From G963677185 sp963677185 (GTDB taxonomy: Bacteria > Bacillota > Syntrophomonadia > Syntrophomonadales > Syntrophomonadaceae): a stretch of 64,000 nt of DNA. The notes below the pieces were generated by a model. The model was given only the letters and a program-made list of their open reading frames with translations. It was not told the origin of the DNA and ran no database searches. A program made the translations under genes and the position numbers. Positions 1 through 8,348 of this stretch are shown here, one piece after another; the stretch's first letter is position 1; each line of letters begins with the position of its first letter. Location of the stretch: positions 930,001-994,000 of the forward strand of contig OY781889.1 in NCBI GenBank assembly GCA_963677185.1, given 5' to 3'.

Positions 1-239
1 TTTTGTTGCTTGATGAACCGTCCATGGGTTTGGCCCCCTTGCTGGTGGATCACATTTTTCAGGTGATTACCAATTTGAACCAGCGCGGCATTACTATCCT
101 GCTGGTTGAACAAAACGCCTTGAAAGCTTTGAATATTGCACAGCGCGGTTATGTTCTTCAGACGGGCACTGTATTTCTGCAGGGCACGGGCAAGGAACTG
201 CTGTCCAACCAGGCAGTTCAGGAAGCTTATCTTGGATGA
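1..239 (+). CDS. livF: Branched-chain amino acid ABC transporter ATP-binding protein, C-terminal part (LivF-like)
   Basis: This is the C-terminal 78 residues of an ABC ATPase; the gene starts left of the window. The Walker B and D-loop stretch LLDEPSMGLAP is directly visible, followed by ITILLVEQN, where the H-loop region of LivF proteins carries VEQN. The tail (YVLQTG..LQGTGKELL) is typical of LivF, the second ATPase of the branched-chain amino acid importer, which hydrolyses ATP at the cytoplasmic face of the permease. It is probably the last gene of a liv operon, since a hairpin followed by T residues lies about 90 bases downstream. The LivF assignment rather than LivG is by motif memory only. 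Confidence 0.85.
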   Translation, partial: LLLDEPSMGLAPLLVDHIFQVITNLNQRGITILLVEQNALKALNIAQRGYVLQTGTVFLQGTGKELLSNQAVQEAYLG

Positions 240-327
240 AACGTTCAGCCAGCAAATGAAGGCCGAACCATTAATACGAGGGCGTAAAATACAATAAAAT
301 GTATAATCTTGTTAACAGCGGGACAAT

Positions 328-367
328 AAAGGAACGACAGGCGATGAGCTTTTCGTTCCTTTTTATT
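328..367 (+). terminator. Intrinsic terminator after livF
   Basis: A perfect 10-bp stem (AAAGGAACGA paired with TCGTTCCTTT) with a 15-base loop runs into TTTTATTT. It lies 90 bases past the livF stop codon, on the right strand to end that operon. Confidence 0.6.
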
Positions 368-473
368 TGCGTGTGTCGATATTAAGGATGGGAGTTGTTT
401 GGAATAAATACCCAGATTTTGGAACGACATAATCTCGAAATGTGGAAAGTTTTGCAAAAAACTGAAATAGTAA

Positions 474-502
474 TTGACACTTCCTGCCGTTTTATTTACA
501 AT
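474..502 (+). promoter_or_regulatory. Sigma-A-type promoter for the acetate transporter
   Basis: TTGACA, a 17-base spacer and TACAAT give a near-consensus promoter. It sits about 200 bases before the acetate transporter start, leaving a long 5' leader in which I see no recognisable riboswitch. The rest of the 460-base gap between livF and the transporter holds only the terminator upstream and a non-convincing 79-codon open frame. Confidence 0.6.
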
Positions 503-699
503 AAACCCAGTGTTGAAGGAGTATCTTTCAATATTGTGCAGAGATGGAAGGCTGCAACCAAGTTTCGATTAAGCCCAAATTTTACAGCATTCGACTTTAG
601 CGGCCGGGCTGCGTTAAGCGCACACAGTGATTGAAAGGAGTGATAGAGAACAATAGCCTATGAGTCTTTCCATAAAACATATTGCGAGGAGGATAAATA

Positions 700-1335
700 A
701 TGTCCGATAATAATCATCAGCATGTATCAATCTCTTTTGCAAATCCGGCTCCAGCTGGACTGGTAGCCCTGGCAGTTGCTTGTTTCTGTTTTTACGCCGT
801 TTTGACCGGCACGGTTAAAGGTACTGCAATTCCGCTTCTGGCCTGCTGGCTAATCGGTGGTTTCGTAGTTCAGATCGTTGTTGCTATTATTGAATTGCTC
901 GAAGGTTCCATGCAGGGCGGCAACGTATTCCTGTATTTCTCGGCTTTCTTCATGTTAACTGGCGGACTTGAATTTATTATCAAGGCTTATTTCAATACCA
1001 TGAACACCAAGGCTGGCGTAGCTGCAATTGATACAACCATTGACGGCTGGGCCTGGATGGTTCTAACTATTTTCACCATTCTGGCAACTCCAGCATATTT
1101 GAAAAATTCCGGTGCCATTATGGGCTTGTGCGTAGTCCTGCTTGATATCGCAATCGTTTTCGTAACTGGAACCGATGGCGGCTGGCTGGACAAAGCTGTA
1201 TATTCCCCGATCGCCGGATATTTCATCCTTGCCGCTGGCATCTGCGGTCTCTATGTTGCTGCTGCTGGCTTCCTGGCGGGAACGATGGGTAAGACAATAC
1301 TTCCGATGCCCGGCCCTATTCTCAAGAATCTGTAA
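700..1335 (+). CDS. GPR1/FUN34/YaaH family acetate/succinate transporter (SatP-like)
   Basis: The 211-residue protein is almost entirely hydrophobic, with about six membrane helices. It begins with the family signature NPAPAGL followed by a first helix, matching the NPAPLGL motif of AceTr (GPR1/FUN34/YaaH) proteins. These carry acetate or related short-chain acids across the cytoplasmic membrane with protons. The start is fixed by GAGGAGG eight bases before ATG. The gene is monocistronic, with its own promoter upstream and a strong hairpin after the stop. In a fermentative or syntrophic anaerobe, acetate export would be a reasonable role, but direction and substrate are inferred. The C-terminal PMPGPILKNL tail lies outside the membrane core. 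Confidence 0.9.
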   Translation: MSDNNHQHVSISFANPAPAGLVALAVACFCFYAVLTGTVKGTAIPLLACWLIGGFVVQIVVAIIELLEGSMQGGNVFLYFSAFFMLTGGLEFIIKAYFNTMNTKAGVAAIDTTIDGWAWMVLTIFTILATPAYLKNSGAIMGLCVVLLDIAIVFVTGTDGGWLDKAVYSPIAGYFILAAGICGLYVAAAGFLAGTMGKTILPMPGPILKNL

Positions 1336-1363
1336 AAACTGAATTACTAATTGTTGTATTTCA

Positions 1364-1402
1364 ATTGAAGCCACCAGGTTATCCTGGTGGCTTCAATTTG
1401 TT
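1364..1402 (+). terminator. Intrinsic terminator after the acetate transporter
   Basis: A 15-bp perfect stem (ATTGAAGCCACCAGG with its complement) and a four-base TTAT loop is followed by a short T-rich tail, 28 bases after the stop codon. Confidence 0.75.
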
Positions 1403-1506
1403 AAGAAAGCATGGCTGCGATATATGCTTTTATTATCGGCTTGAGGGCATCTAACACCTGAACCCGCAATTGTGGTAAAATATGGCCACAATAAGAATAG
1501 GAGGGC

Positions 1507-2340
1507 ATGATGACACGTTACATAATTACAGATAGCACCGCCTATTTAGGAGAAGAATATTTTCTGAGCTACCCTGTTAAAAAAGTACCGCTGTATGTCA
1601 ATCTAGAAGGCGATGTTTTTAAAGAAGGGGAAAAGTACAGCAACAAAGAATATTATGAAATAATGCGCTCCAAGCCGCTCTATCCCCAGACATCTCAACC
1701 GGCTGCAGGAGAATTTCTAACATGCTTCGAAAGCCTCAACGATGAAGATGAAGCTCTGGTATTGTTGATTTCAGGCGGCATATCCGGAACTATCCAGTCC
1801 GCTCAGATGGCCCGGGATATGCTGGGTGCTAATGCTGATCGGATTCACATTCTGGAAACCAACATCACGGCAGGCGGCTTGATGCTTATTGTGGACTGGG
1901 CCCGTCAGCGTCTTGAGGAAGGGACTCCAACCGAACAGGTTCTTAAAGAGTTGGAGGATATCAGCAAACGCGTGAAGCTTTTTTTCGTAGTGGACAATCT
2001 GGAATACCTGGTCCGGGGAGGCCGGGTCGGGCATTGGAGCCGTGTATTGGCAAACACGCTCAAGCTCAAGCCGGTTCTTCACTTTGAAAAGGGTAAAATC
2101 GAACTGTACCAGAAAATCCGCACCAAGCATAAAGCCCTCGATCACATAGTTGATCTGGTTGCTGCCGAGTTGCCGCATATTAACCGCCTTTCGGTCATGT
2201 ATGTCGATAATGCATCAGAGGCGGAGCAACTGAGCGAGAGGATCAAGGAATTTTATCCCGGCGAAATAATGCTGTGCGGTCTGGGCCCGGTAATCGGTTC
2301 TCACGTTGGTCCGGGGACCCTGGGAATTGCCTGGTTTTAG
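1507..2340 (+). CDS. DegV family fatty-acid-binding protein
   Basis: The protein (277 residues) matches the DegV/EDD fold. It has an N-terminal YIITDSTAYL strand with the conserved DS(T/S), SGGISGTIQSAQMA in the middle (the lipid head-group binding loop), VDNLEYLVRGGRVG typical of the second domain, and a C-terminal GLGPVIGSHVGPGTLGIAW motif. Firmicute relatives (FakB) bind a fatty acid and present it to the kinase FakA for phosphorylation; no fakA lies nearby. Two adjacent ATG codons follow AGGAGG; the second, three bases on, has the better spacing. The whole length is normal for the family. It appears to be a single-gene unit. Confidence 0.9.
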   Translation: MMTRYIITDSTAYLGEEYFLSYPVKKVPLYVNLEGDVFKEGEKYSNKEYYEIMRSKPLYPQTSQPAAGEFLTCFESLNDEDEALVLLISGGISGTIQSAQMARDMLGANADRIHILETNITAGGLMLIVDWARQRLEEGTPTEQVLKELEDISKRVKLFFVVDNLEYLVRGGRVGHWSRVLANTLKLKPVLHFEKGKIELYQKIRTKHKALDHIVDLVAAELPHINRLSVMYVDNASEAEQLSERIKEFYPGEIMLCGLGPVIGSHVGPGTLGIAWF

Positions 2341-2478
2341 TGGCCAGGCCAAGCGGAAAAGTGATACAATTACGATTGTTATTGCATGGTGCGGGTACCT
2401 GGCGCCAAGTGCCTTGAAGCAGCGGCACCGCCACCACCCGCCCGTATTAATACTAGATCTCAACGAGGAGGAGTAACC

Positions 2479-2976
2479 GTGAACATTGCAGGATGTGAGC
2501 TGCCCCGTAAAGCAGCTGCAATACTGGTATTAGCAGCCATGTTTATGTTGAGCCTGACCGTTGCGGCTGCAGCAGATGAGGCCCAGCCGGGAGCGGATAC
2601 TATTAAGGTAGTCGTCAATTCCAAAACCCTGAATCTGGAAGTTGCCCCGACCGTACGGTGTGACCGGGTCATGGTCCCGGCCCGGGCGATTGCGGAAGAG
2701 CTGGGGGCACGGGTTATATGGCAGGCCAATAAGCAGAGCATCCTGATTCAGAAAGATGAAAAGACCATTATAATGACCATGTATCATCCGCTCGCCTATG
2801 TGAATGACGAACTTGTAGTTCTTGATGTGCCGCCGTTCAGTATTGACGGCAGCACTCTTATACCGCTGTATTTTGTATCTCAAAACATGGATGCAAAAGC
2901 CAGCTGGAACGCCGAATCAAATACCGTAACGATAACATCGCTACCCAAGGCCGCTGCGGCCTACTGTCTTCAATGA
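2479..2976 (+). CDS. Small exported protein with one copper-amine-oxidase-like (stalk) domain
   Basis: The GTG start is chosen because GAGGAGGAG lies just upstream; an in-frame ATG 93 bases earlier has no ribosome site. The 165-residue product has a basic N-terminus and a hydrophobic signal segment ending near AAAADEA. One stalk domain follows (about residues 40-160), with VMVPARAIAEELGARVIW, then a second half with STLIPLYFVSQNM and NTVTITS. This domain occurs on many Firmicute cell-surface proteins; here it stands alone, without catalytic or anchoring parts. Three longer proteins in this window carry the same domain at their N- or C-terminus. Function is unknown; a wall-associated binding or structural role is inference. 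Confidence 0.8.
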   Translation: MNIAGCELPRKAAAILVLAAMFMLSLTVAAAADEAQPGADTIKVVVNSKTLNLEVAPTVRCDRVMVPARAIAEELGARVIWQANKQSILIQKDEKTIIMTMYHPLAYVNDELVVLDVPPFSIDGSTLIPLYFVSQNMDAKASWNAESNTVTITSLPKAAAAYCLQ

Positions 2977-3278
2977 TCCCGCGTATCAGTCGCCCTTTCG
3001 CGCCCAGACCGCAGCCCTGCTTGCATTTTTGAGCATGGTGTTATTGGCGGGAGTGCGGATTGTACCAGAAAAATAGTTGGCTTGTGGCAGCAGTTGTTGT
3101 ATATCTTTGAAAGCGGCCGGTAACGGCCGCTTTTGTATTGTTAAAACAGGTACAAGCTCATTGGATGGGATTGTATACACAATTGGCCCTCCGGTGGGCT
3201 GCTGACTTGAGGTATAATATTTTCTAACAATCAAATGCTTTAGTGTGCTTTAGTACATATTGAAAGGGAGATGAGTCC
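2977..3278 (+). other. 302-base gap with a terminator and the ilvE leader
   Basis: The interval holds a strong hairpin (separate entry) and, near position 3213, a TATAAT that could be the -10 of the ilvE promoter, although no good -35 sits 16-18 bases upstream. I see no leader peptide or T-box. No gene is visible on either strand. Confidence 0.5.
3110..3137 (+). terminator. Intrinsic terminator after the stalk-domain gene
   Basis: A 10-bp stem AAAGCGGCCG with CGGCCGCTTT, four-base GTAA loop, ends in TTTTGT. Confidence 0.75.
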
Positions 3279-4349
3279 ATGTCGGTAAATATTCACATTG
3301 AAAAGACGGCTAATCCCAAAGCCAAACCGGACCAGGCCGAGCTTGGTTTTGGCATCCACTTCACCGACCATATGTTCATACTGGACTATACGGAAGGACA
3401 GGGCTGGCATGATCCCCGCATAGTTCCTTATGGGCCGCTTGATATGGATCCTTCGGCCATGGTGCTTCATTATGGACAGGCCACATTCGAAGGGCTCAAG
3501 GCGTATAAAACCGGTGATGGACGCATTTTGCTGTTTCGTCCCCAGGCTAATATCGCTCGTATGAATGTATCCAATGAGCGTCTCTGTATCCCGGCTGTTG
3601 ACACGGACCTGGCACTGGAAGCTATTACTGCACTGGTTAAGCTTGATCAGGACTGGATTCCGCAGGAAGAGGGCACATCCCTGTATATTAGGCCCTTTGT
3701 GATTGCCACTGATCCCTACCTGGGAGTAAGACCTTCGTACACGTACAAGTTTATTGTAATTCTCTCGCCGGTTGGTGCCTATTATCCGGAAGGATTGGAT
3801 CCAGTAAAAATATATGTGGAAGAAGACTATGTGCGCGCAGTACGCGGCGGTCTTGGATTTACCAAGACTCCGGGCAACTATGCGGCCAGCCTGAAAGCTC
3901 AGGAAGAAGCCAAGAAAAAAGGTTATACCCAGGTATTATGGCTGGATGGCATGCATAAAGAATTCATCGAAGAGGTTGGCACCATGAACGTTTTCTTCAA
4001 ACTGAACGGAACGGTGATCACTCCAGAGCTGCAGGGCAGCATTCTGGCCGGTGTAACCCGCGATTCTTCCATTAAGCTGTTAAATTTGTGGGGAGTAAAG
4101 GTCGAAGAACGGCCGCTAAGCATTTTTGAAGTCTATAAAGCACAGGCCGCCGGCAAGCTGGACGAAGTGTTTGGAACCGGAACAGCTGCGGTTATTTCGC
4201 CGGTAGGAGAGCTTAACTTCAAAGGTGATGTTATTTCCATCAATAATGGCCAGATCGGCGATATTGCCAATCGCCTTTATGATACGATGACCGGAATCCA
4301 GTACGGACGGCTGGAAGATCCTTTCGGCTGGATGTACGAAATAAAGTAA
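3279..4349 (+). CDS. ilvE: Branched-chain amino acid aminotransferase
   Basis: The 356-residue protein is a class IV PLP aminotransferase of the long, eukaryote-like BCAT group. Motifs in order are the N-terminal HFTDHMF, HYGQATFEGLKAY, TSLYIRPFVIAT and GFTKTPGNYAAS, in which the lysine (about residue 196) forms the PLP Schiff base. Further on are FIEEVGTMNVFF, GSILAGVTRDSS and the phosphate-binding GTGTAAVISPVG. It exchanges amino groups between leucine, isoleucine or valine and 2-oxoglutarate in the cytoplasm. AAAGGGAGATGAG precedes the ATG. A free-standing gene: no other ilv/leu genes are nearby, and the liv ATPase three kilobases upstream is separated by terminators. Confidence 0.95.
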   Translation: MSVNIHIEKTANPKAKPDQAELGFGIHFTDHMFILDYTEGQGWHDPRIVPYGPLDMDPSAMVLHYGQATFEGLKAYKTGDGRILLFRPQANIARMNVSNERLCIPAVDTDLALEAITALVKLDQDWIPQEEGTSLYIRPFVIATDPYLGVRPSYTYKFIVILSPVGAYYPEGLDPVKIYVEEDYVRAVRGGLGFTKTPGNYAASLKAQEEAKKKGYTQVLWLDGMHKEFIEEVGTMNVFFKLNGTVITPELQGSILAGVTRDSSIKLLNLWGVKVEERPLSIFEVYKAQAAGKLDEVFGTGTAAVISPVGELNFKGDVISINNGQIGDIANRLYDTMTGIQYGRLEDPFGWMYEIK

Positions 4350-4357
4350 TCGAGAGC

Positions 4358-4560
4358 AAAAAAGTGGCGATCCGAAGGGCCGCCATCAGTGTGTTGACAA
4401 AGTCAGACCGATGAGAAAACGCGAAGGTCGCGTTATGAGCAAAGGCCGCGATTGAGGCGTACTTGACGTACGTTGATTGAGCGGTCTTTGTGATATGACG
4501 ATGAGATTCGCTTTTGTCATCGGTCTGGTGGCGGCCCTTCAGGCTGCCACTTTTTTTTTA
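4358..4560. repeat. 200-nt imperfect palindrome between convergent ilvE and DUF192 genes
   Basis: The two arms (about 4358-4462 and 4468-4560) are largely complementary around a TTGAC loop. Outer arms are AAAAAAGTGGC and GAAGGGCCGCCA with their complements. The middle arms pair CAGACCGATGA and GCGAA, and the inner arms pair CAAAGGCCGC with GCGGTCTTTG and GTAC with GTAC. An unpaired 15-20 base stretch containing GTTGACAAAGT lies only in the left arm. With A residues at one end and T residues at the other it could end transcription from both sides. Its length is far beyond a normal terminator, which suggests a small mobile repeat (MITE-like) or a structured RNA. Confidence 0.7.
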
Positions 4561-4911
4561 TGCTCTTTTCCACTCCAAATGATGCCCGACCTCAGTTTCA
4601 GTTGCCTGTGCTGTTCCGGCGGGCAGTTCCACCACGTAATAGCCGCCTTTGATGTGGGGACCGTTACGCCAGGGAGGCATGGATTCAATGATATGTAAAA
4701 TTTTCTTATCGCCATCCAGAAAAAGGGCATCAATCGGAAAGCGCATAAAATGGGTGTGGATCATGTTGCAGGGCTGAATGATAAGCCCCTGGCCGGACAG
4801 CAATTCGGCTTTGAACATCAGTCCCTGAAGCCGCTTGCTGAAATTGTCGGCTAGTTCGGCCCTGCCGGCCAGTTCATGATGATTGTCGATGTTTAGTACC
4901 TGTACTGGCAT
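4558..4911 (-). CDS. DUF192 family protein
   Basis: The start is set at the ATG preceded by AAAGGAG with eight-base spacing; a longer frame extends 32 codons upstream but has no ribosome site. The 117-residue product contains the DUF192 landmarks RLQGLMF, GQGLIIQPCNMIHTHFM, FPIDALFLD and VVELPAGTA. DUF192 proteins form a compact beta fold of unknown function; the conserved N-M-I-H-T-x-x-M core is intact. It has no signal peptide, unlike many family members. It lies 139 bases downstream of the last tad gene on the same strand and is separately started, so co-transcription with the pilus genes is possible but not shown. Confidence 0.85.
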   Translation of the reverse strand: MPVQVLNIDNHHELAGRAELADNFSKRLQGLMFKAELLSGQGLIIQPCNMIHTHFMRFPIDALFLDGDKKILHIIESMPPWRNGPHIKGGYYVVELPAGTAQATETEVGHHLEWKRA

Positions 4912-5049
4912 GGGCTTGCTCCTTTGCCTTATGGGTTCTGACTGCCGAATATGACCATCTGAGCTTGAGACCGGATCGTTCATAGTTGAAAGCGTATGAT
5001 ATGACATTAATTGAAGCTGCCGGTGATAGTATACGCTGATAAAATATTG

Positions 5050-5940
5050 CTAGACTAAATTTGCAGCGATCTGCAGCAGCGCGGGGCCCAACAGGACCAC
5101 GAGAATCACCGGGAAAATGAAACAAACCAGAGGAATGAGCATTTTTATAGGAGCCTTCTGTGCTTTTTCTTCGGTTTTCATGCGACGGGTTTCTCGAACC
5201 TGGTGAGATTGCACCCGCAATATATTCGATATGCTTATTCCCAGCTGATCGGCCTGAATGATTGCGCTAAGGAAAGTAGTGACATCATTCACGTTCAAAC
5301 GATCGGCCATATCTCGTAAAGCCTGGCGCCTGGGCTTGCCCATGCTGATTTCTTTCATGGTCTTTTCAAATTCATCTACCAGCGGCCCTTTTGATTTTTC
5401 GGTGACTCTGAGCAGGGCGGCATCAAAGCCAAGCCCGGCCTGAACACTGACGGTTAATAAATCAAGGGTGTCTGGAAAGCTTTTCAGAATCTGATCTCGG
5501 CGCTGGCTTTCCCGGCTCTTGAGATAGAAGTCAGGCATAAAAAGACCAATCAAGAGACATATTACAAAAACAAAAGGATTGCGAGTAACCAGACCTATTA
5601 TGATCAATAAAAACAGGCTCGCATACTTGAAAAATAGAAAAGTATCTACATCCATATTGAGCGGGTTGCCGGCGCGCTGCAGGCGCAGGCGATAGTTTTC
5701 CCGGCGGTTGTTGGGGACCATCTTTCTTATTACACCGGAAAGGTTGCCAACGGTCATGGTGCGCAAGCGATATAAAAATGAATCTTCGAGTGCAGGAGGA
5801 AGATACTGACTGTTGGTCTTGCGCATTTCATTCTCCAGCCGTTGCGCAACTCTTATTCTATCTCTATAAGAAAATGTTAAAATGCCAACAACCAGGCAGG
5901 TAAAGCTAAATGCTACCAGGATTACTGCCATAATTTCCAT
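5050..5940 (-). CDS. tadC: Tad pilus inner-membrane platform protein TadC (type II secretion F domain)
   Basis: The 296-residue protein has an N-terminal membrane helix, a central pair of helices, the cytoplasmic T2SS-F domain and a C-terminal membrane helix. The F domain shows FPDTLDLLTVSVQAGLGFDAAL, RRQALRDMADR and TTFLSAIIQADQLGISISN, and a C-terminal ...RRMKTEEKAQKAPIKMLIPLVC stretch typical of TadC. With TadB it forms the platform on which the TadA ATPase drives Flp pilin assembly. AGGAGGAGG lies upstream of the ATG. It follows tadB by 22 bases and is the last pilus gene of the operon. Confidence 0.92.
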   Translation of the reverse strand: MEIMAVILVAFSFTCLVVGILTFSYRDRIRVAQRLENEMRKTNSQYLPPALEDSFLYRLRTMTVGNLSGVIRKMVPNNRRENYRLRLQRAGNPLNMDVDTFLFFKYASLFLLIIIGLVTRNPFVFVICLLIGLFMPDFYLKSRESQRRDQILKSFPDTLDLLTVSVQAGLGFDAALLRVTEKSKGPLVDEFEKTMKEISMGKPRRQALRDMADRLNVNDVTTFLSAIIQADQLGISISNILRVQSHQVRETRRMKTEEKAQKAPIKMLIPLVCFIFPVILVVLLGPALLQIAANLV

Positions 5941-5962
5941 TTTGCTCGCCTCCTCCTGTAAT

Positions 5963-6919
5963 CTACATTTCTATATCTACAATATTACGAATTATTAAAA
6001 TACCGATAATTTCAGAGACCACTGAATATACAAGCATGGCAATTCCGCGGATATCAGTAATCATTATTCTAAAATAGTCCGGATTAATGATTAACATAAA
6101 GCCGATTAAGCCTACTGGCAAAAGGCCGACTACTATGCCAGACAGCTTGCCCTGAGCGGTCAGGGTTTTGATTTGACGCTTGATGGTTGCCCGGGCTCGT
6201 ATAGTCTCTGCAATATTTTCCAGAATCATTGCCAGGTCACCGCCGACTTGACGTTGGATCATGATGCCAGTTGTAACCATATCGAGATTATCGCTGCCGA
6301 TACGGTTGTTCAGGTTCTGCAGGGCTTCCTCCTGGCTGAATCCCAGTTGTATTTCCTTCAAGGTCCAGGCAAATTCTGTTGAAATGGGTGGGGGAAGCTC
6401 CCGCTGAACAGTCTGCATTGCCTGCTGGAATCCAAAACCAGCCCGCATTGAATTTGCCATAATGCCAAGAGCATCGCCCAGCTGCTGATTAAATAGCATG
6501 AGCCGGGCGTTTTTCTTATTTTTCACATAGAGATTGGGGAGGAACAGCCCGATGACTACCGCAATAATAGCCAGCCAGGTATTTTGAGAAAGGACCAATA
6601 AAGCAACAGGTATCACAATAATTACAAATATGGAAAGAGCAAGGTATTCCTCACTCTTCAGTGGCAGGCCAGCCGCAATCAAGTTATTTTGAATCCGGTT
6701 AAGGTGTGAACGCGGCACAAATAGTGCCATGATTGACACCAGGGTATCTTTCAAGCTTAAATGAGAAGGCGCTTCTGCAAACTCATCAACCGCACTGCCT
6801 TTTTTTTCAAGAACCTGGAGACGGCGTTCATAATCATCCTGATGGCTGAAGCTCCGCATGATTGCAACAGCAATCGTAGTCACCGCCATAAAAGTAAAAA
6901 GTATGCCTAAATAAACCAT
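5963..6919 (-). CDS. tadB: Tad pilus inner-membrane platform protein TadB
   Basis: The ATG chosen follows GAGGTG and gives 318 residues; an in-frame extension into tadA lacks a ribosome site. The protein has an N-terminal helix (VYLGILFTFMAVTTIAV), two central helices, then a T2SS-F domain with QLGDALGIMANSMRAGFGF, LNNRIGSDNLDMVTTGIMIQ and QVGGDLAMILENIAETIR, and C-terminal helices. It partners with TadC as the platform for pilus assembly. It lies 16 bases after the tadA stop codon, so the pair is almost certainly co-transcribed. Confidence 0.92.
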   Translation of the reverse strand: MVYLGILFTFMAVTTIAVAIMRSFSHQDDYERRLQVLEKKGSAVDEFAEAPSHLSLKDTLVSIMALFVPRSHLNRIQNNLIAAGLPLKSEEYLALSIFVIIVIPVALLVLSQNTWLAIIAVVIGLFLPNLYVKNKKNARLMLFNQQLGDALGIMANSMRAGFGFQQAMQTVQRELPPPISTEFAWTLKEIQLGFSQEEALQNLNNRIGSDNLDMVTTGIMIQRQVGGDLAMILENIAETIRARATIKRQIKTLTAQGKLSGIVVGLLPVGLIGFMLIINPDYFRIMITDIRGIAMLVYSVVSEIIGILIIRNIVDIEM

Positions 6920-6935
6920 ATGATCACACCTCGCT

Positions 6936-8327
6936 TCAGAGTTCCGTTTTGAAAAGATCGGCGGGCAGGTTGATGCCCATGGCGGCCAGACGCTCAATGA
7001 ATTTGGGCCTGATTCCAGTTGCTTTATGGCGGCCGATAACCCGGCCTCGCTCATCAATTCCAGTTTTATCGTACACAAAAATATCCTGCAATGTTATGAT
7101 GTCGCCTTCCATGCCAACTACTTCGGTGATATACGTGATTTTACGGCTGCCATCCTGCAATCGGCTCTGGTGGACGATAAGATCGAGCGCCGAGGCAATC
7201 TGTTCGCGAATAGCCTTGATGGGTATTTCCATTCCAGACATTAGCACCATAGTTTCAAGCCGTGATATTATATCGCGGGGGGAGTTGGCGTGGCCGGTAG
7301 TCAGGGAACCGTCATGGCCGGTATTCATGGCTTGTAACATATCCAAAGCCTCTCCCCCGCGCACTTCGCCGATTACCAGGCGGTCGGGCCGCATGCGCAG
7401 GGCATTGCGAACCAAATCTCGAATTGAAATCTCGCCTTTGCCATCCAGATTCGGCGGGCGGGTTTCTAAAGATACAACATGATCCTGAACTAGTTGCAGT
7501 TCGGCCGAGTCTTCAATGGTTACGATACGTTCATCATCGGGGATAAAGGAAGCGATAATATTCAGAGTGCTGGTCTTGCCAGCGCCGGTGCCTCCAGATA
7601 CAACAACATTCATGCGTCCGCGCACACAGGCGCCAAGGAAAGTGGCCATATCCGGAGTCAGCGACCCAAAGCCAATCAATTCCGGTATTCCTAAAAGGCT
7701 CTTGCTGAATTTTCTTATGGTAAGCACCGGACCGTTCAAGGCCAGCGGGGGGATAATGGCATTAACACGCGAACCATCGGGCAGGCGAGCATCGACCATT
7801 GGCGAGCTTTCATCTATGCGCCGTCCCAGCGGAGAAATTATGCGTTCGATTATGGTCTGAATATGATCATCATCTCGAAAGGTTACATCAGATAATTCCA
7901 GTTTTCCTTTGCGTTCAACATAAATCATTCGAGGCCCATTAACCATGATTTCAGATACCGTCTCATCCCGTAAAAGGATGGTGATAGGTCCAAATCCAAA
8001 GACTTCATCCAGAACCTGGCTTACAATTTCCTCAAAATCAGCATGGGAAAAGTTTTCCTGTTCCCGTTCAATCATATCCTCGCTGATGCGGCGAATTTTT
8101 TCTTCCAGATCTCTGAGGGTTACATCCTTTTCTTTTTGAGGATTAAAATAATCTGCTCCAACCAGCTTAATGATCTCGCGATGAATTTTAGATACAATTT
8201 TCTCATAGCGGTTTACAGTCGGCGTCGTTGTAGGTACCCTTCGACCTCCGGCTGCCGGCTCCGCAGAACCTTTGGCATCGGCGCTGGGAGGCGGGGTTTG
8301 GGCTTGCATTCTACTTAGTAGCGACAT
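6936..8327 (-). CDS. tadA: Tad pilus assembly ATPase TadA/CpaF
   Basis: The 463-residue protein is a type II/IV secretion ATPase of the CpaF group. It has a charged N-terminal domain, VSEIMVNGPRMIYVERKG, PDGSRVNAIIPPLA, Walker A GGTGAGKTS around residue 245, and the Asp box VTIEDSAELQL. The His/Walker B region reads ALRMRPDRLVIGEVRGGEA, followed by TGHDGSLTTGHANSP. It powers pilin polymerisation from the cytoplasm through TadB/TadC. GAGGTG precedes the ATG by about six bases. Its stop is followed closely by tadB, and the upstream tadZ ends 21 bases before its start. Confidence 0.95.
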   Translation of the reverse strand: MSLLSRMQAQTPPPSADAKGSAEPAAGGRRVPTTTPTVNRYEKIVSKIHREIIKLVGADYFNPQKEKDVTLRDLEEKIRRISEDMIEREQENFSHADFEEIVSQVLDEVFGFGPITILLRDETVSEIMVNGPRMIYVERKGKLELSDVTFRDDDHIQTIIERIISPLGRRIDESSPMVDARLPDGSRVNAIIPPLALNGPVLTIRKFSKSLLGIPELIGFGSLTPDMATFLGACVRGRMNVVVSGGTGAGKTSTLNIIASFIPDDERIVTIEDSAELQLVQDHVVSLETRPPNLDGKGEISIRDLVRNALRMRPDRLVIGEVRGGEALDMLQAMNTGHDGSLTTGHANSPRDIISRLETMVLMSGMEIPIKAIREQIASALDLIVHQSRLQDGSRKITYITEVVGMEGDIITLQDIFVYDKTGIDERGRVIGRHKATGIRPKFIERLAAMGINLPADLFKTEL

Positions 8328-8348
8328 AAAATCACCTCGTTCAAAGTA

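Noticed and set aside
395..634. 79-codon open frame upstream of the acetate transporter
   Set aside because: No ribosome site, unusual composition and it overlaps the transporter promoter; judged non-coding leader.
2386..2478. Upstream extension of the small stalk-domain gene
   Set aside because: The extra codons lack a ribosome site and precede a GTG with a perfect one and a clean signal peptide.
6920..7078. Long N-terminal extension of TadB into tadA
   Set aside because: The ATG at 6919 has a ribosome site and gives the normal membrane-helix start; the extension overlaps tadA coding sequence.
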